Origin: Oceanisphaera psychrotolerans | GTDB lineage: Bacteria; Pseudomonadota; Gammaproteobacteria; Enterobacterales; Aeromonadaceae | DNA: 59,745 nt | Assembly: GCF_001870485.1 (NCBI RefSeq) | Contig: NZ_MDKE01000015.1 | Location: 1-59,745 of the forward strand | Direction: 5' to 3' | Part shown: positions 20,429-32,284 of the stretch, one piece after another | Layout of the letters: each line of letters opens with the position of its first letter | Position numbering within the stretch: the first letter of the stretch is position 1 | Notes under the pieces: model-generated | The model's input: only the letters and a program-made list of their open reading frames with translations | Database searches by the model: none | Told to the model about the DNA's origin: nothing | Program-made: the position numbers and the translations under genes

Positions 20429-21100
20429 ATGGAGCATTTCGACCATATCTATCGGCGCGCCTGTGAGCGTCATGGTGGTGAGGCGGCGTTGCGGCAACGT
20501 ATTGCCACGCCCTTGCTGACCCCCTCCGAACTGGCGGCGATTCCCGATGATCGCTGGCTGTCTTCCTTCACCATGAGCCTGTTCCAGTCGGGCTTCGTCT
20601 GGCAGGTGATCCGCAACAAGTGGCCGGAGTTCGAGCGCGCCTTCTTCGGCTTTGCGCCGGAGAAAATGCTGTTGCTGGACGAGCAGCATCTTGCGCGGCT
20701 CAACAACGATGAGGGCATAGTGCGCCACGCCAAGAAAATAGCGGCGGTGCCGGTCAATGCCCGTATGGTGCTGGAGCTGGGCCGGGAGCATGGTGGATTC
20801 GGCGCCTTCGTGGCCCAGTGGCCGCAGGATGACATCACCGGACTCTGGCAGCAAATCAAGGGCAACGGCCAGCTGCTGGGCGGCAACATCGCCGCCTACG
20901 GCCTGCGCCGGTTGGGAGTGGACACCTTCGTGTTTACCCATGATGTCAGTGCCTATCTGCGCCACCATCAGGTGATCAGCGCCGGCCTCGGCAGCAAAAA
21001 AGGCATGGCCGAGGCCCAGGCAGCCTTCAACGAGTGGCGCCGGCAAAGCGGGCGCAGTTTCAGCGAAATCAGCAAGACCGTCGCCTGCTCTATCGGGTAA
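20429..21100 (+). CDS. DNA-3-methyladenine glycosylase I-like protein
   Basis: A 223-aa protein of the Tag (helix-hairpin-helix GPD-like) fold, expected to excise 3-methyladenine from alkylated DNA. Recognisable parts are the SLFQSGFVWQVI helix, the FGFAPEKM and GIVRHAKKI segments corresponding to Tag motifs, and a late FTHDVSAY stretch. The C-terminal cysteine/histidine zinc snap of E. coli Tag is not obvious, so this belongs to a divergent branch. The start at 20429 is taken because the upstream open frame runs through the tRNA-Ala terminator. It converges on tesA (14-bp gap). Confidence 0.8.
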   Translation: MEHFDHIYRRACERHGGEAALRQRIATPLLTPSELAAIPDDRWLSSFTMSLFQSGFVWQVIRNKWPEFERAFFGFAPEKMLLLDEQHLARLNNDEGIVRHAKKIAAVPVNARMVLELGREHGGFGAFVAQWPQDDITGLWQQIKGNGQLLGGNIAAYGLRRLGVDTFVFTHDVSAYLRHHQVISAGLGSKKGMAEAQAAFNEWRRQSGRSFSEISKTVACSIG

Positions 21101-21114
21101 TGTTCCAGATAGGG

Positions 21115-21717
21115 TTAATGCTCCAGATAGGGGGTGAGAAACGCATGTACCTGGCGGGCGATCAGTGGCTGGGCACTGGCGGTGGGATGAATGCCATCGT
21201 CCATCATCATGCCGTTTTCACCGATGAGTGGAGACACAAAAAACGGTAACAGGGGGAGCCGGTGTGCTTCGGCCAGCTTGCCGAAGATGGGTTCAAACTG
21301 TTGCAGGTAGCGGCGACCATAATTGGGTGGCAGCCGGATGTCGGTCAGTATCACCTTGGCCCCGGCCTTGTCCGCCAGTTGGATCAACGCCTTCAGGTTG
21401 CGTTCGATAAGCGGCGGCGGCAGACCGCGCAGGCCGTCGTTGCCACCGAGCTCCAGCACCACCAGACTCGGCTGATGACGTTCGAGCAGCGGTGGCAAGC
21501 GTTGCAGGCCGCCCTGGGTGGTGTCGCCGCTGACGCTGGCGTTGACCAGCTCGACCTGGCGGCCTTCCTGGCGCCATTGCTCTGCCAGCAGGCGAGGCCA
21601 GGCCTGCTCGGCACTCATACGGTAACCGGCACTGAGGCTGTCACCGAGAATAAGGACGGTGTTAGCATGGGTAACGGATGACACCAACAGCAGGATCAGC
21701 AGAAGGATACGAGGCAT
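21115..21717 (-). CDS. tesA: Acyl-CoA thioesterase I / lysophospholipase (GDSL)
   Basis: A 200-aa periplasmic SGNH/GDSL hydrolase. It has a cleavable signal (about 1-18, ending THA) and then the four family blocks: GDSLSAGYRM with the catalytic Ser, the NASVSGDTT Gly block, the LGGNDGLRG Asn block, and DGIHPTASAQ with the catalytic Asp and His. The length fits E. coli TesA (208). Its start codon overlaps that of the divergent ybbA gene: the shared CATG at 21715-21718 holds both ATGs. Confidence 0.96.
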   Translation of the reverse strand: MPRILLLILLLVSSVTHANTVLILGDSLSAGYRMSAEQAWPRLLAEQWRQEGRQVELVNASVSGDTTQGGLQRLPPLLERHQPSLVVLELGGNDGLRGLPPPLIERNLKALIQLADKAGAKVILTDIRLPPNYGRRYLQQFEPIFGKLAEAHRLPLLPFFVSPLIGENGMMMDDGIHPTASAQPLIARQVHAFLTPYLEH

Positions 21718-22398
21718 GACAAACTCTCCGATTATCAAGGTGGCCGGGCTGACCCACAGGGTGCTTTTGGGCGACGAATCTCTCACCATCTTGAGGGGAT
21801 AGGGCTGGAAGTCAAGTCCGGCCAGACGGTGGCGTTGGTGGGAGCCTCCGGCTCCGGCAAGTCGACCCTGCTCGGGCTGCTGGCCGGGCTGGACAGCGCC
21901 ACCGAAGGCGACATCGAAATCAGTGGTCAGTCGTTGTCCTCCCTGAACGAAGAACAGCGTGCCCAGTTGCGCGGCCAGCATATCGGCTTCGTGTTTCAGT
22001 CTTTTCTATTGCTGCCGACCCTCACCGCGCTGGAAAACGTGATGTTGCCCGCCGAGCTGCAGGGCCGAAGCGACGGCGAGAGCCGGGCCCGGCAACTGCT
22101 GGAGCAGGTGGGGCTGAAAGAGCGACTGCGGCATTTCCCCGGCCAGTTATCCGGCGGCGAGCAGCAGCGGGTGGCCATCGCACGGGCCTTCATGACCCAG
22201 CCGGATATCCTGCTGGCGGACGAGCCCACCGGCAACCTGGATCATCATACCGGGGCCCAGATCATCGAACTGCTGTTCGATCTCAATCGTCAACACGGCA
22301 CCACCCTGCTGATGGTGACCCACGACGATGCCCTGGCGAGCCGCTGTGAGCGACGGTTACTGATGACCGCCGGTCGTCTGGAGGAGCAGCATGCGTAG
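21716..22398 (+). pseudogene. ybbA: ABC transporter ATP-binding protein YbbA, frameshifted
   Basis: The ATPase partner of YbbP, resembling E. coli YbbA and the LolD group. The intact part shows Walker A GASGSGKST, the Q loop (VFQSF), the signature [13 protein letters not shown], Walker [11 protein letters not shown] and the H-loop MVTHD. A family-like N-terminus (MTNSPIIKVAGLTHRVL and onward) begins at 21716 but hits a stop at 21800. One extra G in the four-G run at 21795-21798 would join it to the main frame. As given, only a GTG-started product from 21829 without the first strands is possible. Its end overlaps ybbP by 8 bp. Confidence 0.85.
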
Positions 22399-24816
22399 CT
22401 TGGGGGTAGGGCTGATCTGGCGGGAAGCCGGACACGGGCCGCTGCGGCTGTTCATACTGGCGCTGGCACTGAGCGTGGCCAGCATGCTCAGCGTCACCCT
22501 GGTGGCGGATCGACTGGATCAGGCGATCAAGGTATCGGGGCGGGATTATATTGCCGCCGATCGCATTTTGTCCGGCAGCCGCGCCGCCGACGAAGCCTGG
22601 TTGAGTGAGGCCGAGCAGCGAGGGCTGGCGGTGTCCCGTACCCAGGCGTTTCAGAGCGTGCTTTTCGCCGACGATAAACTGCAGCTGGCCAGTGTGCGGG
22701 CGGTGGATGACGCCTTTCCCTTCTATGGCGAGCTGCAACTGGCGCCGGCGGGCCGGGTGAAGCCCGGCACCATCTGGCTGTCGGCCCGGTTGCTGGCGCT
22801 GTTGCAGCTCGAGCCGGGCGAACGGCTCGAGCTGGGCAATACCGAGCTGGAGGTCGCCGGGGAGTTGATCAGGGAACCGGATGAAGGCTTTTCTCCCATG
22901 CTGCTGGCGCCCAGAGCCATGATTCACCTGGATGACGTGGCCGCCACCGGTATCATGATGGAAGGCAGCCGGGTGCGCTATCGCTATCTGTTCAAGGGCC
23001 CGGAGGCACAGCTGAGCGCCTATGCCGACTGGTTGCGGCCGCAGCTGCAGCAGGACCAGCGCTGGCGTGGACCGGACGATGCCGATACCCCGGTAGCCCG
23101 TTCGCTCACCCGGGCCGAACAGTTTTTCCGGCTGGCTTCGCTCGTCGGGGTGCTGCTCGGCATCCTGGCCATGGCCATCGCGCTGGGGTATTTCTCGCGG
23201 CGTGAACAGGGGCGCATCGCCCTGCTCAAGACCCTGGGGGCAGGACGGCGACAGCTGCAGGCCTGGCTGGCGCGGCTGTTGCTGACCCTGTTGTTGCTCG
23301 GCTCGGTGCTGGGCGCCATCGTCGGCTATAGCCTGCACAAGCTGATTTTACTGAGTCTGGGCGAGGCGCTGGCGATACCCCTGCCATCGCCTTCGCTCAG
23401 GCCCTTTGCGGTGGCGGCGGGACTGGCGTTGCTCACCACCCTGACGCTGTCGGTGGTCCCCATGGTGCGCCTGCTCGGCGTGCCGCCGTTGCGGGTGCTG
23501 CGTTTTGACGCCGAAGCCCGGATTTCGCCCTGGTGGAGTGCCGGCATCCTGCTGGCGGGTACCTTTGTACTGAGCTGGTTGTTTGCCGGCGAGCTGGGGC
23601 TGGCCGTCGGGCTGCTGCTGGGGCTGGTGGCCCTGATGGCGTTGCTGGGCGGCCTGTGCTGGCTGATGCTGACCGCGACCCGCTACGGCGGCGGTAGCAT
23701 CGCCTTTCGATTGGCGGTCAGTCGGCTGCAGCGCGCACGCATTACCACCCTGGTGCAGTTTGGCGGTGTGGCACTGGCGCTGTTTCTCGGCACCCTGCTG
23801 TGGGTGGTGCGAGGCGAGCTGACGGACGGTTTTCTGGCCCGGCTGCCGCCGGATACGCCCAACCGTTTTCTGATCAATATCGCCAGCCACGAGCTGGACC
23901 CGCTGCGCCAGCAGCTGGAACAGGCCGGGCTCGACAGTTCGCAGTTCTACCCCATCGTGCGCGGTCGGCTGAGCGCCATCAACGACCGGCAAACCGTCGC
24001 CAATGTGGACAGCGAGCGCGACAGTGGCATGGGCCGGGAGCTGAACCTGACTTACAGCACCGGGTTGCCCCAGGGGAATCGCATCCTGCAGGGGGAGTGG
24101 TCGACAACGCCGGATGGTGTCTCGGTCGAGTCGGGGCTGGCCGAACGACTGGGGATCGGCCTGGGCGATCGGCTGACGCTGGATCTGGCCGGCCAGTCGG
24201 TATCGGCCGAGGTGCGCAGTCTGCGCGAGGTGGACTGGGACAGCATGAAGCCCAATTTCTATCTGATTTTCAGCCCCGATGTGCTGGCGGACTACCCGGC
24301 CACCTGGCTGGCCAGCTTTTATCTGCCGGTGGAGCAGCGTGTGTTTGAAGTCGAGCTGATCCGGGCCTTTCCCACCGTCACCCTGCTGGATGTGGAGGCG
24401 CTGCTGTCGCAGTTGCGGCAGGTGCTGGCTCGGGTCAGTCAGGCGTTGCTGGTGATCATGGCGCTGGTGACCGGTGCCAGCCTGCTGGTGTTGCTGGCGC
24501 AGATGGAAACCACCCTGGAAAGCCGCCGACGGGAGCTGGTGCTGTTGCGCACCCTGGGAGCGGGGGAACGCTTGATCAAGACGTCATTACGCTGGGAGTG
24601 GCTGGCGGCGGGGCTGGTCTCGGGGCTGGCGGCCGCGCTGGCGGTGGAGCTGTGTGTGGCGGTGTTGCTGCCCGGTGGCTGGGACTGCCCTGGCAGCCGC
24701 ATCCGCACATCTGGCTGGGTCTGCCCCTGCTCGGCGCCGTCTTGTTGCTGCTGACCGGCCGGGTCGGAGGCATCACCAGTGGCACCCTGATGGGGCGTCT
24801 GCGCCAGTGGGGATGA
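22391..24816 (+). CDS. ybbP: FtsX-like ABC permease YbbP, frameshifted near the 3' end
   Basis: A MacB/LolE-type permease of about 808 aa with ten predicted membrane segments: one near the N-terminus, a block of FtsX-type helices at about 250-460, and a final block after about 680. Two large periplasmic loops lie between. With YbbA it would form a mechanotransmission-type ABC complex of unknown substrate, conserved beside tesA in Enterobacteria. The frame read from 22391 ends at 24754 with a cysteine-rich junk tail. One extra G in the run at 24681-24683 restores a family-like end (LPLLGAVLLLLTGRV and onward) with a stop at 24814-24816. Confidence 0.85.
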
Positions 24817-24823
24817 GCCGGCG

Positions 24824-25732
24824 TCAGCGGCCTTGAGGCGTATTCAGGGTTTCTTTCAGTGCCTTGTCGAGGGTGGGGTAACGGAAATGAAACCCCGCCT
24901 GCTGTAACCGGACCGGCATTACCCGCTGGCCGGTGAGCAGCAAATCGGCCATTTCTCCGAACAGCAGCCTCATCGCCCAGGCGGGAACCCGGGCAAAGTG
25001 GGGCTTGCTCAGCACCCGGGCCAGACTCTGGCTGAAGTGCTCATTGGTCACCGGTTCGGGGGAGGTGGCGTTGAAGGGGCCACTGCATTCCTCGTGTTCC
25101 AGCAGAAACAGGATCAGATTCACCACGTCTTCGATGTGGATCCAGGACATATACTGTTTACCGGAGCCAATAGGACCTCCCAGCCCAAACCGGTAGCCGG
25201 GCAGCATTTTCTTCAGGGCGCCGCCCTCGGCGCCCAGTACCACGCCCAGTCGGATCCGGCATACCCGGGTGTGTTCACTCTCGGCGGCCTGAGCCAGCTG
25301 CTCCCACCGGGCGCAGACTTCATGGCTGAACTCCGGGTGCGGGTTGGAGTCTTCATCGACCAGAGAGTCGCCCTGACGGCCATAAAAGCCGACGGCCGAG
25401 CCGCTGATCATCACCCTGGGCGGTTGCCGGCCGGCGGTGAGCTTTTCGACGAGTTGCCGGGTGAGCTGCCAGCGGCTCTGGCAGATACGATCTTTCTGCT
25501 CCTGACTCCAGCGCTTGTCGGCGATGGGTTCGCCGGCGAGGTTAATGACCGCATCGAACCGATCGAGGTTCTCGAGCTCGTCGAGAGAGGCAATAGCGCG
25601 GATATCGTGTCCCAGGCGCTGATACACCTTGTTGGGATTACGGCTTAGTACGGTGACCTGATGATGAGGCCGCAGATGGCTCATTAAACGATGGCCGATG
25701 AAGCCGGTACCACCGGTAAGCAGTATATTCAT
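24824..25732 (-). CDS. TIGR01777 family epimerase (YfcH-like)
   Basis: A 302-aa NAD(P)-dependent extended SDR/epimerase-like protein. The Rossmann motif TGGTGFIG is at residues 6-13, followed by INLAGEPIADKRW and SGSAVGFYG, where the active-site Tyr lies, and a C-terminal DUF1731-like domain (about 250-300). The substrate of this family is unknown. The ATG at 25732 has GGGAGGAAGC upstream; an open frame continues to 25906 without a start signal. It converges on ybbP (7-bp gap). Confidence 0.92.
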   Translation of the reverse strand: MNILLTGGTGFIGHRLMSHLRPHHQVTVLSRNPNKVYQRLGHDIRAIASLDELENLDRFDAVINLAGEPIADKRWSQEQKDRICQSRWQLTRQLVEKLTAGRQPPRVMISGSAVGFYGRQGDSLVDEDSNPHPEFSHEVCARWEQLAQAAESEHTRVCRIRLGVVLGAEGGALKKMLPGYRFGLGGPIGSGKQYMSWIHIEDVVNLILFLLEHEECSGPFNATSPEPVTNEHFSQSLARVLSKPHFARVPAWAMRLLFGEMADLLLTGQRVMPVRLQQAGFHFRYPTLDKALKETLNTPQGR

Positions 25733-25998
25733 GCTTCCTCCCTCTCTTCGCCAGATTGATACGGCAGCCGGGTTGATGCCTGTCGGACGGGATGCCGCTT
25801 TGATCGATACTACACCATCAGAATAACAGAGGCTTACGGATATCACGCAGGATTGAGCTGTCGGAAGTGGGGCAAATGGCCGGCAAAAGGCCGGGGTTAT
25901 CCACATAAACTGTGAGTAAGTCTGTAGATTACCCCGAACTATGCCGCTAGTTTCTTGATATTAAAACAAAAAACAGATCGGGCAGGGATCCGTCAGGA

Positions 25999-26499
25999 TC
26001 AGGACAAGGCGGCGACAGCCGGGTCGTAGGCCGGCTCGTCGGTCAGCTCGGCAACGCGCTCGCTGTACACTACCTTGCCTTGTTCATCGATGCACACCAC
26101 GGCACGGGCAGACAGACCACGCAGGGCGCCATCGCTCAGGGCGACACCGTAGGCATTCAGAAATTCGGCGTGACGGAAGGCGGAAGCCACCTGTACATTT
26201 TCGATGCCTTCGGCGGCGCAGAAACGGCCAAAGGCGAAGGGCAGATCCATGGAGACACAGAGCACCTTGGTATTGGCCAGGGCGGCGGCTTTTTCATTGA
26301 AGGTGCGCACGCTGGTCGCACAGACGCCGGTATCCACGCTGGGGAAGATATTGAGCAGCAGTTTCTGTCCCTTGAAGTCGGCCAGACGAATATCGTTCAG
26401 ATCGGCACCGGTCAGGGTGAAGTCGGGCGCGGCCTGGCCGGCCTGGGGAAACTGACCGGAAACGGCGACGGAATTACCCTGGAAAGTCACTGTAGACAT
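25999..26499 (-). CDS. tpx: Thiol peroxidase
   Basis: A 166-aa atypical 2-Cys peroxiredoxin reducing lipid hydroperoxides with thioredoxin. The peroxidatic Cys60 (SVDTGVCATS) and resolving Cys94 (FGRFCAAEG) are both present, with spacing as in E. coli Tpx. The ATG at 26499 follows AGGAGATAAATC. It is monocistronic. Confidence 0.97.
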   Translation of the reverse strand: MSTVTFQGNSVAVSGQFPQAGQAAPDFTLTGADLNDIRLADFKGQKLLLNIFPSVDTGVCATSVRTFNEKAAALANTKVLCVSMDLPFAFGRFCAAEGIENVQVASAFRHAEFLNAYGVALSDGALRGLSARAVVCIDEQGKVVYSERVAELTDEPAYDPAVAALS

Positions 26500-26606
26500 G
26501 ATTTATCTCCTGTATGAAAGGGATTAAGTTACCAGTTTTCATCATAAGGAAAAGGTTTTTATTTTTGCACCAAGCGCGGTATTCGCTTGAGTGTGGTCAG
26601 GAAAGG

Positions 26607-26661
26607 CGCCGCCCCATGTGCAGTGAACACCTATGCAGTGAACACTGGGCGAGGGGCGGCG
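26607..26661 (-). terminator. Long-loop GC hairpin after pta (possible terminator)
   Basis: CGCCGCCCC (26607-26615) pairs with GGGGCGGCG (26653-26661) just past the pta stop. The loop contains a direct repeat of TGCAGTGAACAC (26619-26630 and 26634-26645). On the minus strand CCTTTCC follows rather than a T run, so its role is uncertain. Confidence 0.35.
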
Positions 26662-26667
26662 AGGTTA

Positions 26668-28836
<2,169 letters not shown>

Positions 28837-28845
28837 GAGATCCCC

Positions 28846-30063
28846 TTAGTGTTGAGCGGAAAGTGATTGTTCGGACAGGGCCAGCGCATCCTGGGCGATA
28901 ACCCATTCCTCGTTGGTCGGAATCACCCAGGCGGGGGTGCTGTCGGCGGTGGTAATACGGCCGGCCTTGCCGAAGCGGGCGGCCAGGTTGGCCTCCGGAT
29001 CGAGCCTGACGCCAAGCAGGCTCAGGTAAGACAGCGTCAGCTCTCTGAACAGGCTGGAATTTTCGCCGATACCCCCGGTGAACACGATGCCATCCAGGCG
29101 ACCATCCATGGCACAGCTGTAGCCGGCAATATACTTGGCCAGACGGTAGCAGGCGAGGTCCAGCGCCCGCTTGGCTTCGGGAAGCTGGTCATAGTTATCT
29201 TCGGCAAAGCGGCAGTCACTGCTGCGCTCGGTCAGTCCCAGTAGGCCGGATTCCTTGGTCAGCATGTCGTTGATACGAGTGGTGCTGTAGCCCAGGGTAT
29301 CGTGCAGATGAAAGATAATGGCCGGATCGATATCACCGCTGCGGGTGCCCATCACCAGTCCTTCGAGCGGTGTCAGCCCCATGGAGGTATCCACCGACTG
29401 GCCGTTCTTGATGGCGCAGACCGAGGCACCGTTGCCCAGATGACAGCTGATGATGTTCAGCTCGGCCAGCGGCTTGTCGAGCAGGGCAGCAGCCTGCTGG
29501 GCAATGAAGTAATGGCTGGTGCCGTGCATGCCATAGCGGCGTATCCCCTGGTCCCGATACAGGTGGTAGGGCAGGGCATAAAGGTAGGCTCGCTCGGGCA
29601 TGGATTGATGAAAGGCGGTGTCGAACACCGCTACCTGCGGCAGCGTGGCAAAAGAACGGCGGGCCGAGGCGATGCCGATCAGATGAGCCGGGTTGTGCAG
29701 GGGGGCCAGGCTGGCACAGTCCTCGATACCCTTGATAACGGCATCGTCGATCAGCACCGACTGGGTAAACTGCTCACCGCCGTGTACCACACGGTGGCCG
29801 ATGGCCACCAGGTTGTTGACCAGCTCGGGGTGAGGGGCCAGCAACTGTTGTTCGATAAAGTCCAGCGCCTGCTGGTGGGCCGCACCGGCACCGAGCTCGG
29901 CGCTGCCCTTGTGGCCATCGAGTTTCCATTTGATGCGGGCATCGGGAAGGTAAAAACACTCGGCCAGGCCGGAGAGTTTCTCCTCGCCGCTTTCGGCATT
30001 GAGAATGGCGAACTTGAGCGACGAACTGCCGCAGTTAAGTACTAAAACCAGCTTACTAGTCAT
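28846..30063 (-). CDS. ackA: Acetate kinase
   Basis: A 405-aa ASKHA-fold kinase converting acetyl phosphate and ADP to acetate and ATP. Signatures are [11 protein letters not shown] at the N-terminus, [22 protein letters not shown], and FTGGIGENS near the C-terminus. The ATG at 30063 is the proper start, with AAAGG upstream; a TTG one codon earlier is less likely. It is the first gene of ackA-pta and divergent from yfbV, as in E. coli. Confidence 0.97.
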   Translation of the reverse strand: MTSKLVLVLNCGSSSLKFAILNAESGEEKLSGLAECFYLPDARIKWKLDGHKGSAELGAGAAHQQALDFIEQQLLAPHPELVNNLVAIGHRVVHGGEQFTQSVLIDDAVIKGIEDCASLAPLHNPAHLIGIASARRSFATLPQVAVFDTAFHQSMPERAYLYALPYHLYRDQGIRRYGMHGTSHYFIAQQAAALLDKPLAELNIISCHLGNGASVCAIKNGQSVDTSMGLTPLEGLVMGTRSGDIDPAIIFHLHDTLGYSTTRINDMLTKESGLLGLTERSSDCRFAEDNYDQLPEAKRALDLACYRLAKYIAGYSCAMDGRLDGIVFTGGIGENSSLFRELTLSYLSLLGVRLDPEANLAARFGKAGRITTADSTPAWVIPTNEEWVIAQDALALSEQSLSAQH

Positions 30064-30341
30064 CAATCAACCTTTGCGTCAGGGATTATTACAATCGTTG
30101 GCCCGAAACCGGTGTCCGGACAATAAATGTTGGTGCAACTCTATCCTTAAGAGTAAGGCGTATTCCCAAGCGGGGACAACGCCGCTACCATCCCTGACTG
30201 CTTCGGCGGTGCCGGAGCATAACGAAGGCGGGATAATACCTTCGTCGTATTGTAAAATAAACAGAACGAAAGTTTGGTTTATTGACCTAAGTCCATTAAT
30301 GACCACTTACCTGTCAAGTGGCGTCCAGCCCCGGAGGTACC

Positions 30342-30782
30342 ATGGGCACATTCAGCACCACCCTGCACAGAGGCAGTGATTATCTCGACGTCTGGCCGCA
30401 AGAACGGCAGCTGGCGGCGCTGTTTCCCGAGTATCGCATAATGGCGGCCACTCGGCTGGGGCTGCGTGCCTTGCCGGCACTGATCATCCTGAGTCTGCTG
30501 GTACAGTTTCAGCTGGGAGATCCCCGCTATTGGCCCGGAGTGGTAGCCTCGGTGCTGTTTCTCGCCAGTCTGCCGCTGCAGGGGCTGTACTGGCTGGGCA
30601 AGCGGGCCGATACCCGGTTGTCGCCGACGCTGGTGAACTGGTATCGGCAGCTGTATCAGAAAATCGCTGCCGCCGGCGTGCCCATCAAGGAGCCGGTCTC
30701 CCGTCCCTGCTATTTTGAGCTGGGAGAGACCCTCAATCTCGCCTTCAAGCAGCTGGACAAGTCTTTTATCCGGGATCTTTAG
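30342..30782 (+). CDS. yfbV: UPF0208 membrane protein YfbV
   Basis: A 146-aa inner-membrane protein with two hydrophobic segments (about 43-62 and 68-88) between soluble ends. It matches UPF0208, with the WPQERQLAALFPEYR start and the ISRPCYFELGETLNLAF-like end. E. coli YfbV limits MatP-driven structuring of the Ter macrodomain. The position divergent from ackA is the conserved one. CGGAGG precedes the ATG at 30342. Confidence 0.92.
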   Translation: MGTFSTTLHRGSDYLDVWPQERQLAALFPEYRIMAATRLGLRALPALIILSLLVQFQLGDPRYWPGVVASVLFLASLPLQGLYWLGKRADTRLSPTLVNWYRQLYQKIAAAGVPIKEPVSRPCYFELGETLNLAFKQLDKSFIRDL

Positions 30783-30915
30783 GCTCGGCGACCATGACTG
30801 GGGCACACGCCGAAGCATCCGGCCCTGTTGTCCTCCGGTCAATGGCCCGTCCACTTGCAAACAACGCCGATATTGGCGAGTCTGAGTCATCTTTCCGTAA
30901 CCCTTGGCGAATCTG

Positions 30916-31674
30916 ATGAATTTCCTGTCCCAGGCCATTGCGGCCCGACCCGAGCCGGACTGGCTGCAACTGCAGGCATTGCCCATTGTCGAAACCGAAG
31001 AGCCGCTGGTGCCGCTGGGACTGGTCACATCGCCCCTGCGGGTATATCCGGCCTATTTCCATCTGGGGGTGCCGGGAGCTCTGAACCAGTGTTACGTGCG
31101 CCGTCCGGTATTGACCCGGTTGCAGAAGGCGGCTCGGTTGCTGCCTGCCGGCATCGAGCTGGTGGTGCTGGATGGCTGGCGTCCGCTGCGGGTGCAGCAA
31201 TATCTGTTTGATACCCTGTCGACCGCGATGAAAGCGCATTTTTCCAGCGAGAGCGAGGCCGAACTGCTGGCGCGTAGCCGTCATTTCGTGGCACCACCCA
31301 GCAGTGACCCCGCTGCGCCCAGTCCGCATCTGACCGGTGGCTCGGTTGATGTCACCCTGTGTGATGGTGACGGCAACTGGCTGGACATGGGCACCGAGTT
31401 CGATGATATCAGCCCCTGGTCTTACAGTGCCGCCTTCGAGGCGGTCGGCAAGCCTTCGGCCCGGGAAGCGGATGTGATCGAGAATCGTCGACTGCTGCAC
31501 AGTGTCATGACACATGCCGGCTTCACCAATTTGCCCAGTGAATGGTGGCATTTCGATTATGGCAATCAGTCCTGGGCCTGGTACAGCCAGGGAGATCAGG
31601 CTCATTTTGGCGCCATATCACTGGTGACATTACAGCAACGCTGGCAGGAGCAGGTGGCGATGTTCCCGCGGTAA
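30916..31674 (+). CDS. D-alanyl-D-alanine dipeptidase-like protein (VanX/M15D)
   Basis: A 252-aa zinc dipeptidase-like protein. The zinc and catalytic motifs are in order: SPHLTGGSVDVTL (His and Asp ligands) and SEWWHFDYG (catalytic Glu and third His ligand), plus VLDGWRPLRVQ with the conserved arginine. Chromosomal VanX-like enzymes such as DdpX hydrolyse D-Ala-D-Ala for reuse rather than giving vancomycin resistance. No export signal is seen, so it is likely cytoplasmic. The ATG at 30916 is chosen over a TTG at 30904; the Shine-Dalgarno is weak in both cases. Confidence 0.88.
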   Translation: MNFLSQAIAARPEPDWLQLQALPIVETEEPLVPLGLVTSPLRVYPAYFHLGVPGALNQCYVRRPVLTRLQKAARLLPAGIELVVLDGWRPLRVQQYLFDTLSTAMKAHFSSESEAELLARSRHFVAPPSSDPAAPSPHLTGGSVDVTLCDGDGNWLDMGTEFDDISPWSYSAAFEAVGKPSAREADVIENRRLLHSVMTHAGFTNLPSEWWHFDYGNQSWAWYSQGDQAHFGAISLVTLQQRWQEQVAMFPR

Positions 31675-32284
31675 GTCCTTGGGCCGGACGGTACGGCCTG
31701 TTTCGATACTCTGTTGTTCCATTACTCTATTTTGGCTGGTTGCAGGTCACAGCGTGAGTTGTCGGCCTGTTTTTTATTCGAAACAGGCAGCCATTTTTTA
31801 TGCTGATTTTGTACATTTTTTGTCAATTAATGACCGGTATCTAGGTCTTTTCCTTGTTAAATTCACTTACAAATGCCTTTGTTGTAGCTAAATGAAATGT
31901 GATCTTTTTCACGTTTTTTTAACACTGTATCGGTTCCCTCATCCAGACTGTTTTACCTGTTTGTAAGTTAATGTACGTTTGCATGTAGCAGCGTTGTAAG
32001 CGTGCCCTTTATATTTTTCCTATTTAAAATAGATGGTTACGATTTTGTGGTGAGCGGTAGTATGGCATGCGGTGTCCTCGCGGAAGCGATGTAGGGAAAA
32101 TGTTGCAGTTTTGGGGCTTCAAGGATGAGAAATTCTAATCAATGCGCCCACTTGTGTTGTGCCTCATTGCAGAGTATTTTTTTCTGCACTTAACGGCGGG
32201 GTATGCCCTGGTCATTAATGACAAGTACAGACAGGGTAATGTTCTGCCGAGGCAGTCATCCTAACTTAGAACAAAGGACGTTAT
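31675..32284. other. 610-bp AT-rich intergenic leader before the symporter gene
   Basis: Nothing gene-like is found. The stretch is markedly more AT-rich than its surroundings and holds a good CRP-like site (31898-31913). No glycine-riboswitch core or other RNA motif was recognised, although such riboswitches often precede AGCS symporters. It ends with AAAGGACGTTAT before the symporter ATG. Confidence 0.6.
31898..31913. promoter_or_regulatory. CRP-like binding site
   Basis: TGTGA-TCTTTT-TCACG matches the CRP consensus TGTGA-N6-TCACA in nine of ten half-site positions. It lies about 370 bp upstream of the symporter ATG, so a promoter near 31.95 kb with a long 5' UTR would be required. Regulation by cAMP-CRP is inference. 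Confidence 0.6.

Noticed and set aside
26619-26645. Direct repeat of TGCAGTGAACAC as a short CRISPR-like or attachment element
   Set aside because: Only two copies with a 3-bp gap inside the loop of a hairpin after pta; no array, integrase or further copies nearby.
30916-31674. Vancomycin-resistance gene
   Set aside because: VanX-like motifs are present, but there is no vanH, vanA or regulator; a chromosomal D-Ala-D-Ala dipeptidase for peptide reuse is the simpler reading.
31675-32284. Glycine riboswitch upstream of the second AGCS gene
   Set aside because: Looked for because such riboswitches often control AGCS genes, but no conserved core or tandem aptamer pattern was found.
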